Of a stretch of 12,236 bases of DNA, positions 5,056-12,236 are shown in pieces. Made by a program: the position numbers and the translations under genes. The stretch is from MGBC163016 sp964631345 (GTDB lineage Bacteria > Actinomycetota > Coriobacteriia > Coriobacteriales > Eggerthellaceae). Every line of letters begins with the position of its first letter. The first letter of the stretch is position 1. The stretch lies in NCBI GenBank assembly GCA_964631345.1, contig CAZVWE010000017.1, positions 1-12,236 on the forward strand, read 5' to 3'. The notes beneath the pieces were generated by a model. That model was not told where the DNA came from. It was given only the letters and a program-made list of their open reading frames with translations, and did not search any database.

Positions 5056-6362
5056 TTAAAAAGATATCTGTTAAATTTTCTGATCTGATTAAATTTCATG
5101 CATGTTGCCCAGAAATTATGCATGAAAGAATCCTTTGGATTATGCAGTGGATACGGATTAGGGAATGTGTTTTTAGCTAGATCTTTTAATTTAGAAACTC
5201 CACTCGGATTATTCAGAGCCTTTTTCAAAACAGAATAGGGCACCATGTTATACAAGAATGACTTATCGCAAATATAAGGCTTTGGAGTATTTCCCAAAAC
5301 AAATTCATTTACTATTGGCTCTATAAAACTTTTGCCTGCAAGCGATACATAATATGAACTTCTGCCTGGTCTAATGTTTATTTCAAAGAAAACAAACTCA
5401 TCGCTGCGATTGTCGTATTTGATATCAAAGGTCGCCCAACCATGAAACTTAACATCTTTAATGAATGTGCGAGCTTGTTCGATTATTAATTTCTCGTGAT
5501 TGGGAACCATTGTGATGGGGTTTCCGATAGCAGAGGGGCAGTGGTCTTGTAAAAGCAGATGTCCGCTTGCAAGAACAAGGGGCTCGCCTTCTTCGTTTGC
5601 AAATATATTTACGATATGCAGCGCTTCATCATTTCCAGGGATGAAGTCTTGAATGATAAGTTCGCCGTCATAATTAGAATCCTTTAGATTTTTCCATATG
5701 AAAGAAAGTTCTTTTGGTGTGTTGACCTCATAGGCTTTCTTTTTGTCAACTACATCTGCTTGTTTGAATAATGCCGAATCTGCCGCTTTTGCAACAAGGG
5801 GATATGGAAATTCATCAAGAGGCAGTGTGTCTGGGCCTTCTGCGCCACAATTGAAGTACCAAGTTTTTGGATACGGAATTTCAAGTCGCTTGCATATATC
5901 GTAGAAAATATGCTTATCAGAAAGCGCCCCAATCTTCTCGACACTCTCGTAAGGAACGGTGTATCCAGCTTTTTCAAGAACTTCCTTGTTCTCTGAAAAG
6001 ATATTTGCGTGAGAGTCGTCGCTTCCTAAAAGCAGAAGAACTTTGTCATTGCCGGAGCTTTTGACGCTGGATTTTGCGGAAGCTGTTGTCTGATTATCGC
6101 CTAGTAACTCAGGTGCTAAAGACAGAAGTGTTTCTATTAAAGGCTTGGGTTCTTTAGCGTTTGGAACTATTCTGCAATCGGTAAATTTGCTTGATGAGAT
6201 GACTTTGATATCGCTTGTCATGATTACAACGCAGCGAGTAATGCCATATATGCGATTAAACTCTCTAATATAGCTATATGTAAGTACATCTCCTCCAACA
6301 AGAACGGGGATGAGAAAATCTGATACTGCGCGGTCGTTGTGTTCGTTAATAGGTGCGCTCAC
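5049..6362 (-). CDS. ATP-grasp carboxylate-amine ligase, probable D-aspartate ligase for peptidoglycan
   Basis: ATP-grasp ligases activate a carboxylate as an acyl-phosphate and join it to an amine. The 437-residue protein has an N-terminal pre-ATP-grasp domain (VLVGGDVLTYSYIREFN, then LLLLGSDDSH at about 109-118). The ATP-grasp domain has FPYPLVAKAADS at 185-196, ELIIQDFIPG at 234-243, and the metal/phosphate residues D313, E327, N329 and R331 in FDIKYD and FFEINIRPGRSS. Layout and motifs resemble, from memory, Aslfm of Enterococcus faecium, which adds D-Asp to the lysine of the stem peptide. The neighbouring aspartate racemase supports this. The start is GTG at 6362 with AGGAGG 4 nt upstream. 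A low-complexity Ser/Lys stretch lies at about 92-104. Another ATP-grasp specificity remains possible. Confidence 0.75.
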   Translation of the reverse strand: MSAPINEHNDRAVSDFLIPVLVGGDVLTYSYIREFNRIYGITRCVVIMTSDIKVISSSKFTDCRIVPNAKEPKPLIETLLSLAPELLGDNQTTASAKSSVKSSGNDKVLLLLGSDDSHANIFSENKEVLEKAGYTVPYESVEKIGALSDKHIFYDICKRLEIPYPKTWYFNCGAEGPDTLPLDEFPYPLVAKAADSALFKQADVVDKKKAYEVNTPKELSFIWKNLKDSNYDGELIIQDFIPGNDEALHIVNIFANEEGEPLVLASGHLLLQDHCPSAIGNPITMVPNHEKLIIEQARTFIKDVKFHGWATFDIKYDNRSDEFVFFEINIRPGRSSYYVSLAGKSFIEPIVNEFVLGNTPKPYICDKSFLYNMVPYSVLKKALNNPSGVSKLKDLAKNTFPNPYPLHNPKDSFMHNFWATCMKFNQIRKFNRYLFNK

Positions 6363-6488
6363 TTATCCTCCTGAATATATGTAATGTATATAGCTTACGT
6401 TAAATAAATCGTTTAAATTCAACATGTATGACGCGAAGACAAATGATAAAGCAACCACTTGATTGTTAGCAAAACTACATCAGTAAAG

Positions 6489-6517
6489 TTGCATATCCGT
6501 ATTACTAAAGCTATATA
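6489..6517 (+). promoter_or_regulatory. Candidate sigma-70 promoter for nadK
   Basis: A -35-like TTGCAT (6489-6494) and a -10-like TATATA (6512-6517) are 17 bp apart, in the AT-rich spacer between the divergent ligase and nadK genes. A transcript would start near 6524, giving a leader of about 90 nt. Confidence 0.45.
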
Positions 6518-6529
6518 TCCATATAACTA
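6493..6529. repeat. Two 15-bp direct repeats overlapping the nadK promoter
   Basis: ATATCCGTATTACTA (6493-6507) and ATATCCATATAACTA (6515-6529) match at 13 of 15 positions and are offset by 22 bp, about two helical turns. They cover the spacer and -10 of the candidate promoter and could be tandem operator half-sites. AT-rich chance similarity is possible. Confidence 0.5.
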
Positions 6530-6613
6530 CAATCATCATGACGGTATACTTGAGAATAAAAGTATTCAACGACATACGTAAAACAGTGCACATAAAATAT
6601 AGATGGAATAAGA

Positions 6614-7495
6614 ATGAATGTTTTAATAGTTAAAAATGACGCTAATCCAAAAGCTCTAGAGACTTCATTTACGCTAAGCGCATGGCTCGATTCTCAAGGT
6701 ATTAATAATTTATGTCTTGATTCTTCAAGTCTGTATGGTTGTACATCTCCTGAAGAAAATAAGCATCTATTAGGCGACATACCAGAGGATGGTTACGGAC
6801 TTGCAGTTGTGCTTGGAGGAGACGGGACAATGCTTCGTACAGCAAGATTGCTTGCTGGATTGTCTACTCCAATTTTGGGAATCAATTTTGGGCATATGGG
6901 ATTTTTGGCTAATGGGTCAGAAGAGGGTGTGATACAGCTAGTATCCCGTGCGTTTGCGGATGAACTTTTATCTGAGAAGCGAGCTGGTCTTTTAATTGAT
7001 ATTGAAACTCTCGCGCAAGATGGAAGCATTGATGCTTTCAAAAAAGACATATTTGCCATGAATGAAATAGCAATTACTCGTGGAGAGTTTGGAAGGCTGC
7101 TTACATTTTCAATCGGTATTTCTGATGCACATATCGCAACCCTTGGTGGAGATGGTGTAGTTGTAGCATCTGCAACCGGATCTACCGCATATGCGCTTGC
7201 TGCTGGAGGACCTTTGGTGACACCTACGTTTACGGGGATGGTGGTACAGCCGATAGCCCCGCATACGTTAAGCTCTCGTGCGATTCTGTCTGATCCAAGC
7301 GATGTAGTGCATATTTCAATTGAAACTAATACAGATGATGTCCCTCCCGCATTGTTTGTAGACGGCGATTTCTTGGAACTTCCAGGACGTGCTACTGATA
7401 TTTATGTAAGAAGATATCCAGATGCCGTGCGCTTTTTATATAGCGATCGCGATCATTTCTATAAGTATGCATCCGAGATGTTCTTTAAATCGTGA
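6614..7495 (+). CDS. nadK: NAD kinase
   Basis: NAD kinase phosphorylates NAD to NADP in the cytoplasm and is the only route to NADP. The 293-residue length is normal. The catalytic motif GGDGT is at 68-72, followed by GINFGHMGFLA at about 89-99. The NAD-binding MNEIAIT (N150, E151) and the long Gly-rich signature GDGVVVASATGSTAYALAAG (179-198) are both present. The ATG at 6614 has only a weak Shine-Dalgarno (GGAA at 6605). In many actinobacteria nadK lies with tlyA and recN; here it stands alone, transcribed divergently from the ligase gene and convergent with a DUF1846 gene. No clear terminator was seen in the 45 bp after it. Confidence 0.97.
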   Translation: MNVLIVKNDANPKALETSFTLSAWLDSQGINNLCLDSSSLYGCTSPEENKHLLGDIPEDGYGLAVVLGGDGTMLRTARLLAGLSTPILGINFGHMGFLANGSEEGVIQLVSRAFADELLSEKRAGLLIDIETLAQDGSIDAFKKDIFAMNEIAITRGEFGRLLTFSIGISDAHIATLGGDGVVVASATGSTAYALAAGGPLVTPTFTGMVVQPIAPHTLSSRAILSDPSDVVHISIETNTDDVPPALFVDGDFLELPGRATDIYVRRYPDAVRFLYSDRDHFYKYASEMFFKS

Positions 7496-7540
7496 TACTA
7501 GTAGAACGTTTCGTCGCGCTTCGATATAGCTAAGCCTTTT

Positions 7541-9022
7541 CTATTTATGGTAGTAGCAACGCTGCTCATATTTTGGCTCGCAGCACACGTTGATTCCCAG
7601 TGTTTTATATAGCATCTCATCTGTATTTGAAATTATCACTGAAAAATAGGCATCACACCCACGAAGCTTATCTGCATTGTCTATAAGCATTTCAGCAAGC
7701 GGATTGTTGATGGAGCTTACAGATAAGGCAAGCAAGGTTTCATCTGAATGAAGGCGTGGGTTTGAGTTGTGCAAATGTTCGGTTTTCAAGTGACAAATAG
7801 GCTCGATCACTTCATCTGAGATTACATCTAAATCATCATCAACACCTGAAACACCTTTAAGGGCATTCATTAAAAGCGCAGAGGCTGCACCTAGAAGGTT
7901 TCCGGTTTTTCCGGTAACGACAGTACCATCTGGAAGTTCCATAGCTCCTGCCGGTTTTCCGGTAGTTTCTGCTTTTAGAAGAGCTGCAGAGCGGGCGGGA
8001 GATATGTTAGTGGTCACTCCTGCTTGATTCATAAGAATTTCGATTTTTTCTAATTCACGCTCATCTGAGCCGGTGCGTTTAGCCTCAACTGCAGCGGTAA
8101 AGTATCTTCTTACGATTTCTTTTTTAGCGGCTTCTTGGCAGATGTCATCGTCAACAATTGCATAACCTGCCATATTTACACCCATATCTGTTGGGCTTTT
8201 ATATGGGCTTTCATTCGCAATTCGTTCAAGCATTGATCTAAGCACGGGAAAAATCTCAACATCTCTGTTGTAATTGACGGTGGTTTTTCCATAGGCTTCA
8301 AGATGAAATGGATCAACAATATTATTGTCATCAAGATCGGCTGTAGCCGCTTCGTATGCAATGTTGACCGGGTGATTAAGCGGCAAATTCCAAATAGGAA
8401 ATGTTTCATATTTTGCATATCCGGCAGCGATTCCGCGCTTAAATTCATGGTATAGCTGCGAGAGGCAAGTAGCCATTTTCCCAGAACCAGGACCTGGGGC
8501 TGTAACAACTACAAGTGGACGAGTTGTTTCAATGTAGTCATTTTTTCCGAAACCATCGTCGCTTACGATTGAATCTATGTCATAAGGGTATCCAGCTATG
8601 TTGTAGTGTAAATAACTTGTAATTCCCATATCGGTGATGCGTTTTCTGAAAGCATCTGCATCGGGTTGGTTTTCGTACCGGGTGATAACTACGCTTCCAA
8701 CGAAAAATCCCATGGAGCGGAAGTTATCCATGAGACGCAAAACATCGTCATCGTAGGTGATGCCTAAATCTCCTCTGATCTTTGATTTCTCAATGTCATT
8801 AGCATTTATTACAAGGACGATTTCAACATCGTCTTTCATGGATTTAAGCATAGAAATTTTTGAATCAGGTTGAAATCCTGGAAGTACACGGGAGGCATGA
8901 TAATCATCAAAGAGTTTGCCGCCAAATTCGAGATAAAGTTTTCCTCCGAATTGTTCTATGCGCTCTTTGATGTGTTTTGCTTGGGACTCGATATATTTGT
9001 CATTGTCGAACCCAGGCTTCAT
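7541..9022 (-). CDS. DUF1846 / UPF0371 family protein of unknown function
   Basis: This 493-residue protein is recognised from the conserved N-terminus KPGFDNDKYIESQAKHIKER followed by YLEFGGKLFDDYHASRVLPG. This marks the DUF1846 (UPF0371) family, found in many Firmicutes and some Actinobacteria. No biochemical role is established to my knowledge. A Gly-rich loop APGPGSGK at 175-182 resembles a nucleotide-binding P-loop but lacks the usual Ser/Thr after Lys and the leading Gly, so it is not a canonical Walker A. No signal peptide or membrane helix is seen, so it is probably cytoplasmic. The ATG at 9022 is chosen because GGAGG (9027-9031) lies 4 nt upstream; an ATG 15 nt further up overlaps that site. 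The stop is TAG. Confidence 0.9.
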   Translation of the reverse strand: MKPGFDNDKYIESQAKHIKERIEQFGGKLYLEFGGKLFDDYHASRVLPGFQPDSKISMLKSMKDDVEIVLVINANDIEKSKIRGDLGITYDDDVLRLMDNFRSMGFFVGSVVITRYENQPDADAFRKRITDMGITSYLHYNIAGYPYDIDSIVSDDGFGKNDYIETTRPLVVVTAPGPGSGKMATCLSQLYHEFKRGIAAGYAKYETFPIWNLPLNHPVNIAYEAATADLDDNNIVDPFHLEAYGKTTVNYNRDVEIFPVLRSMLERIANESPYKSPTDMGVNMAGYAIVDDDICQEAAKKEIVRRYFTAAVEAKRTGSDERELEKIEILMNQAGVTTNISPARSAALLKAETTGKPAGAMELPDGTVVTGKTGNLLGAASALLMNALKGVSGVDDDLDVISDEVIEPICHLKTEHLHNSNPRLHSDETLLALSVSSINNPLAEMLIDNADKLRGCDAYFSVIISNTDEMLYKTLGINVCCEPKYEQRCYYHK

Positions 9023-9052
9023 AAGTCCTCCTATCATTAAAAGTTTCGATTA

Positions 9053-9058
9053 ATTATA
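9053..9058 (-). promoter_or_regulatory. -10 element for the DUF1846 gene
   Basis: A perfect TATAAT on the minus strand lies 30 nt upstream of the ATG. No good -35 hexamer is found at 16-18 bp (ACTGGA at 17), so an activator or other contacts may compensate. Confidence 0.45.
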
Positions 9059-9108
9059 ACGGCGATAAGATTGTTTCCAGTGTGTAAAAGGCGATTAAGC
9101 AAAGAGTT

Positions 9109-9137
9109 TTGATTCCGTATTCACGTTAAACTAAATT
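9109..9137 (+). promoter_or_regulatory. Candidate sigma-70 promoter for pyrG
   Basis: TTGATT (9109-9114) and TAAATT (9132-9137) are separated by 17 bp and end 30 nt before the pyrG ATG. The short predicted leader has no GGG start or terminator hairpin, so the reiterative-transcription attenuation known for Bacillus pyrG is not evident. Confidence 0.5.
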
Positions 9138-9167
9138 GCGGTGAAAATCGCGGCTCCGGAGGTATCC

Positions 9168-10799
9168 ATGACGAAATACATCTTTGTTACGGGTGGTGTT
9201 GTATCCTCGCTTGGTAAAGGGATTACAGCTGCTTCTTTAGGACATCTTCTAAAATCTAGGGGCTATAAAGTCACAATGCAAAAGATGGATCCTTACTTAA
9301 ATGTTGATCCAGGAACGATGAGTCCATATCAACATGGAGAAGTTTTTGTTACAGAAGATGGCCACGAAGGAGATCTCGATTTAGGCCATTATGAGCGATT
9401 TATTGATGAGAACCTAACAAGGGAATCAAACTTTACTCAGGGCTCGATTTACCAAACGCTTATATCACGTGAGCGCAGGGGAGATTTTCTCGGAGGTACT
9501 GTGCAGGTTATTCCTCATGTAACAGAGGCTATTAAAGAAAGACTGAGAAGAATCGCAGAACAATCAGGCGCTGATATTGTTATTACAGAAATTGGCGGCA
9601 CGATTGGAGATATTGAATCGCTTCCATTTATTGAGGCGGCAAGGCAATTTAGAAATGAAACAGGTTCTGCGGATGTTGTATTCATCCATGTAACACTTGT
9701 CCCTTATATTGCAGTAGCTCACGAGGTAAAAACTAAACCGACTCAGCATTCGGTTAAAGAGCTTAGATCTATTGGTGTGCAACCGGATTTCATCGTTTGC
9801 AGGTCAGATCATGAAATAGAAAAAAGTGTTAGAGAAAAGATTGCTTTATTTTGCGATGTTTCATCTGAAGCTGTTATCGCATGTACAGATGCGGATTCGA
9901 TTTACAAAGTCCCAATGGTGTTGTTTGAGCAGGGTTTTGATGCGATGGTGCTGAATAGGTTAAGCCTTGCACCCAACAGAGCGGATTTGACTAACCTAAG
10001 AAAGTTTCTTGATGATGCAAAGGCCTGTACGGGTACTGTAAAGATTTCTCTTGTAGGGAAATATGTAAGTTTGCCTGATGCGTATCTATCTGTCGTTGAG
10101 GCATTAGGTCATGCTGGTGTGTATAACAAAGTGCACGTAGAAGTCGATTTAATTAATGGCGAAGACCTAGACGCCATAAATGCTCACGAACTTCTTGCAG
10201 AATCTGATGGAATTTTGGTTCCAGGTGGTTTTGGAAGCCGTGCATTCGAAGGAAAAATTGAAGCGGTTAAATATGCACGCGAAAACAACATTCCATTTTT
10301 GGGAATATGTCTTGGACTTCAAAGTGCTGTATGTGAATTTGCTAGAAATGTCGCAGGTATAACCGATGCAACATCAGCAGAAATTGACCCGGATGCTGAG
10401 AATCTACTTATTGATCTCATGCCCGAACAAGAAGATATTGTAGATAAAGGTGCGACGATGCGGCTTGGTGCTTATCCATGCAAACTAAAAGAGGGGTCTT
10501 TGTCGGAAGCTATTTATGGTGAAAGTTTGGTCTATGAAAGGCATCGTCATCGCTATGAGGTAAACAACGCATATAGAGATACCCTTGAGGAAAACGGACT
10601 TTCGATATCTGGTATTTCTCCTGATGGACGCTTGGTTGAAATGATCGAATTGCCAGAGCATGCATGGTTTGTAGCTACTCAAGCGCACCCTGAATTCAAA
10701 AGCAGACCCCATAGGCCACACCCTCTATTCAGGGAGTTTATTGGGGCCGCAATCAAATATCATGATGGTGTACAAGAAAAGCGTCCATGCCAAAAGTGA
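9168..10799 (+). CDS. pyrG: CTP synthase (glutamine-hydrolysing)
   Basis: CTP synthase aminates UTP to CTP using ATP and ammonia from glutamine, the last step of pyrimidine nucleotide synthesis. The 543-residue length is normal. The synthase domain begins MTKYIFVTGGVVSSLGKG, with its P-loop at about 9-18 and metal ligands in GDLDLGHYER and TEIGGTIGDIES. The class I glutaminase domain has the nucleophile C381 in GICLG and the H507/E509 pair in AHPEF. The ATG at 9168 follows GGAGG (9158-9162) at 5 nt; an in-frame GTG 9 codons upstream would place the Shine-Dalgarno inside the gene and is rejected. The last codons (KRPCQK) lie in a sequence repeated 65 bp downstream at the xerD start. Confidence 0.98.
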   Translation: MTKYIFVTGGVVSSLGKGITAASLGHLLKSRGYKVTMQKMDPYLNVDPGTMSPYQHGEVFVTEDGHEGDLDLGHYERFIDENLTRESNFTQGSIYQTLISRERRGDFLGGTVQVIPHVTEAIKERLRRIAEQSGADIVITEIGGTIGDIESLPFIEAARQFRNETGSADVVFIHVTLVPYIAVAHEVKTKPTQHSVKELRSIGVQPDFIVCRSDHEIEKSVREKIALFCDVSSEAVIACTDADSIYKVPMVLFEQGFDAMVLNRLSLAPNRADLTNLRKFLDDAKACTGTVKISLVGKYVSLPDAYLSVVEALGHAGVYNKVHVEVDLINGEDLDAINAHELLAESDGILVPGGFGSRAFEGKIEAVKYARENNIPFLGICLGLQSAVCEFARNVAGITDATSAEIDPDAENLLIDLMPEQEDIVDKGATMRLGAYPCKLKEGSLSEAIYGESLVYERHRHRYEVNNAYRDTLEENGLSISGISPDGRLVEMIELPEHAWFVATQAHPEFKSRPHRPHPLFREFIGAAIKYHDGVQEKRPCQK

Positions 10800-10861
10800 C
10801 AATGATCATGTAGGATTTGTAGACTCATGATGATTCGCAAAAAAAGCGCCTATGCCAAAAG
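10777..10861. repeat. Imperfect direct repeat across the pyrG-xerD junction
   Basis: AAAAGCGTCCATGCCAAAAG (10777-10796) and AAAAGCGCCTATGCCAAAAG (10842-10861) match at 18 of 20 positions, 65 bp apart. AGACTC and ATTCGC follow each copy at similar distances (10821/10833 and 10890/10897). This suggests an old tandem duplication covering the pyrG end and the xerD start. Confidence 0.7.
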
Positions 10862-11793
10862 GGGTGCACACATACGTGAGTGATATAACAGACTCTATTC
10901 GCGAATATATAGATTCTCTTCGTATAGAAAAGGGAGCATCTATTAGCACGGTTAATGAGTATTCGCGCGATCTTCAGACATATGCGGATTTTTTGGCTGA
11001 CAAAGATGTAGTGGATCTTGCATCTATTGCATCCGATGATGTAGCTGCGTTTGAAAGATCGCTATTTGAAGTTGGATATGCAGCAAGTTCGGTTAAGCGA
11101 AAAGTTTCAGCCGTAAAAGGATTTCATAGGTTCTGTGTTCGCGAGGGTATCTCGCAAAAAAATCCTGCGGATACTCTTAAACTTCCGAAGCTTACAGAAG
11201 CTCTTCCAGATGTCATATCGATCGAAGATGCCAATAAACTGCTAGATTCGCTAACAGATAGCTCCGCGCTTGGACTTCGGGACAGGGCGCTTATGGAAGT
11301 GCTTTATGGATGCGGCCTTCGCGTAAGTGAGATTGCAGGATTGGATTCTTCGGATATTTATACAGACGAGGGATTTTTGCGTGTGTTTGGAAAGGGATCG
11401 AAGGAACGCGTCGTTCCAATTTCTGGAAAAGCAGCTGAAGCTCTTTCTGAATACATGCAAGCAGGGCGTCCTGAATTATCTATGCGTTTAAAAACGATAT
11501 CCCCAAAAGACACAGCAGCTGTTTTTCTCAATGCAAAGGGAAGGCGTATTACAAGGCAAGGAATTCATCTGATCGTTGCGCGTATAGGTGCTTCGGTTGG
11601 GATAAATGATTTACACCCGCATACACTGCGTCATTCATTTGCAACACACATGCTTGAAGGTGGAGCCGACCTGCGCGTAATACAGGAGATGTTGGGGCAC
11701 TCTGATATATCTACAACCCAAATTTACACCCATGTTGACAGAAGCCATATCCGTGAGGAGTATCTATTGTCACATCCACGAGCACGTACGTAA
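10852..11793 (+). CDS. xerD: Tyrosine recombinase XerC/XerD family, probable XerD
   Basis: Xer recombinases resolve chromosome dimers at dif sites together with FtsK. From ATG 10852 the protein has 313 residues. It has an N-terminal SAM-like DNA-binding domain (about 12-100, SISTVNEYSRDL) and a catalytic domain with all six active-site residues: R157, K181, H257, R260, H283 and Y292. Their spacings equal those of E. coli XerD (R148 to Y279). The start is uncertain. ATG 10852 has no Shine-Dalgarno and lies in a repeated sequence. GTG 10876 follows AAAAGGGG, gives 305 residues and matches the usual N-terminal length, but with an 11-nt spacing. It lies 52 nt after pyrG, probably co-transcribed. 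XerD rather than XerC is inferred from overall similarity; no phage genes are nearby. Confidence 0.9.
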   Translation: MPKGVHTYVSDITDSIREYIDSLRIEKGASISTVNEYSRDLQTYADFLADKDVVDLASIASDDVAAFERSLFEVGYAASSVKRKVSAVKGFHRFCVREGISQKNPADTLKLPKLTEALPDVISIEDANKLLDSLTDSSALGLRDRALMEVLYGCGLRVSEIAGLDSSDIYTDEGFLRVFGKGSKERVVPISGKAAEALSEYMQAGRPELSMRLKTISPKDTAAVFLNAKGRRITRQGIHLIVARIGASVGINDLHPHTLRHSFATHMLEGGADLRVIQEMLGHSDISTTQIYTHVDRSHIREEYLLSHPRART

Positions 11794-11809
11794 GGGTCAC
11801 GCTGGCATA

Positions 11810-11818
11810 TGTTAAAAT
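11810..11818 (+). promoter_or_regulatory. Candidate extended -10 promoter for mreB
   Basis: TGTTAAAAT (TGn plus TAAAAT, 11810-11818) lies 45 nt upstream of the mreB ATG. There is no recognisable -35, which an extended -10 can tolerate. Confidence 0.4.
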
Positions 11819-11862
11819 CACATTTCGTTTTGGAAATATAATTCCGAGAGAGATTAAACGGT

Positions 11863-12236
11863 ATGTCGTTTTTAGATAGGTTCTCAGGTTTTGGCTCACA
11901 AATGTCGACCGACATGGCCATTGACCTTGGCACTGCAAATACGCTTGTTGCGATAACTGGCGAGGGCATCGTAATCAACGAGCCTTCAGTTGTTGCTATA
12001 GAAAAAAGTACGCATAGGGTATTGGCAGTAGGTCATGAGGCAAAAAACATGATCAACCATACACCAGATGCATTTTCTGCAGAGCATCCACTAAAAGATG
12101 GTGTGATTGCTGATTATGATGTGACAGAAGCGATGCTTTCTGCATTTATCAATAAAGCATCTGAGCGTAGGTACCCATGGCAAGCAAAGCCAAGAATCGT
12201 GATTTGTATTCCGTGTGGTGCAACATCTGTTGAAAA
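11863..12236 (+). CDS. mreB: Rod shape-determining protein MreB (3' partial)
   Basis: MreB is the bacterial actin homologue that forms membrane-bound filaments and guides lateral peptidoglycan synthesis. Only the first 124 codons are inside the window, with no stop. The phosphate-1 motif IDLGTANTL (about 20-28) is followed by GEGIVINEPSVVAI and PLKDGVIADYDVTEAML, both hallmarks of MreB/Mbl. The last segment, IVICIPCGATSVE, is a little diverged from the common VVICVPSGVTEVE. The ATG at 11863 gives the usual short N-terminal lead; the Shine-Dalgarno is a weak GAGAGAGA about 9 nt upstream. It could equally be an Mbl paralogue. It begins 69 nt after xerD. Confidence 0.95.
   Translation, partial: MSFLDRFSGFGSQMSTDMAIDLGTANTLVAITGEGIVINEPSVVAIEKSTHRVLAVGHEAKNMINHTPDAFSAEHPLKDGVIADYDVTEAMLSAFINKASERRYPWQAKPRIVICIPCGATSVE

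Noticed and set aside
6387..6416. Promoter for the ATP-grasp gene on the minus strand (TTAAAC, 18 bp, TATATA)
   Set aside because: The -35 matches at only three positions in a very AT-rich spacer, so chance is likely.
8176..8508. 110-codon minus-strand frame within the DUF1846 gene
   Set aside because: It overlaps the well-conserved DUF1846 frame in another phase and has no recognisable protein features.
10852..11793. Phage or integron integrase
   Set aside because: Length and catalytic spacing match XerC/D, and the neighbours are housekeeping genes with no att site, excisionase or phage gene.

Overview
The window is a piece of a low-to-mid GC (judged by eye, not counted) Gram-positive-type bacterial chromosome made almost entirely of core housekeeping genes. 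The order tuf - rpmG - tRNA-Trp - secE - nusG - rplK - rplA, a long acidic tail on SecE, a C-terminally extended L11, and the companions DUF1846/UPF0371, pyrG, xerD and mreB suggest an actinobacterial lineage of the Coriobacteriia type (Atopobium/Fannyhessea/Lancefieldella-like). That placement is an inference from gene order and protein flavour, not a database match. A run of 10 Ns inside tuf shows that this is a draft assembly.

Region 1 (1-4200, all plus strand) is a translation/secretion/transcription cluster. It holds EF-Tu (N-terminus outside the window, internal gap), ribosomal protein L33, tRNA-Trp(CCA), SecE, NusG, L11 and L1. It ends in a clear intrinsic terminator at 4166-4194. The rplJ-rplL-rpoBC block that often follows rplA is absent. 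The spacers of this cluster contain several hairpins. The most notable lies directly in front of the rplA Shine-Dalgarno and looks like a mimic of the L1 binding site of 23S rRNA, so it is a candidate L1 autoregulatory operator.

Region 2 (4200-6362) is a convergent pair: an aspartate/glutamate racemase-family protein (plus) and an ATP-grasp carboxylate-amine ligase (minus). The ligase resembles the D-aspartate ligase of enterococcal and lactococcal cell walls. Together they would make D-Asp and attach it to the peptidoglycan stem peptide. The 75-bp gap between them carries a degenerate 15-bp tandem repeat.

Region 3 (6363-9022) holds NAD kinase (plus), read from an AT-rich divergent spacer with a plausible sigma-70 promoter overlapped by two direct repeats 22 bp apart. 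Converging on it is a DUF1846/UPF0371 protein of unknown function (minus).

Region 4 (9023-12236) has a divergent promoter region, then pyrG (CTP synthase), xerD (tyrosine recombinase with all six catalytic residues) and the 5' part of mreB, which runs off the window. The pyrG-xerD junction shows an imperfect duplication of about 65 bp that blurs the true xerD start.

No phage, IS element, CRISPR array or defence system was seen. The points most worth following are the putative L1 operator, the D-Asp racemase/ligase pair, and the unusual tails on SecE and L11.
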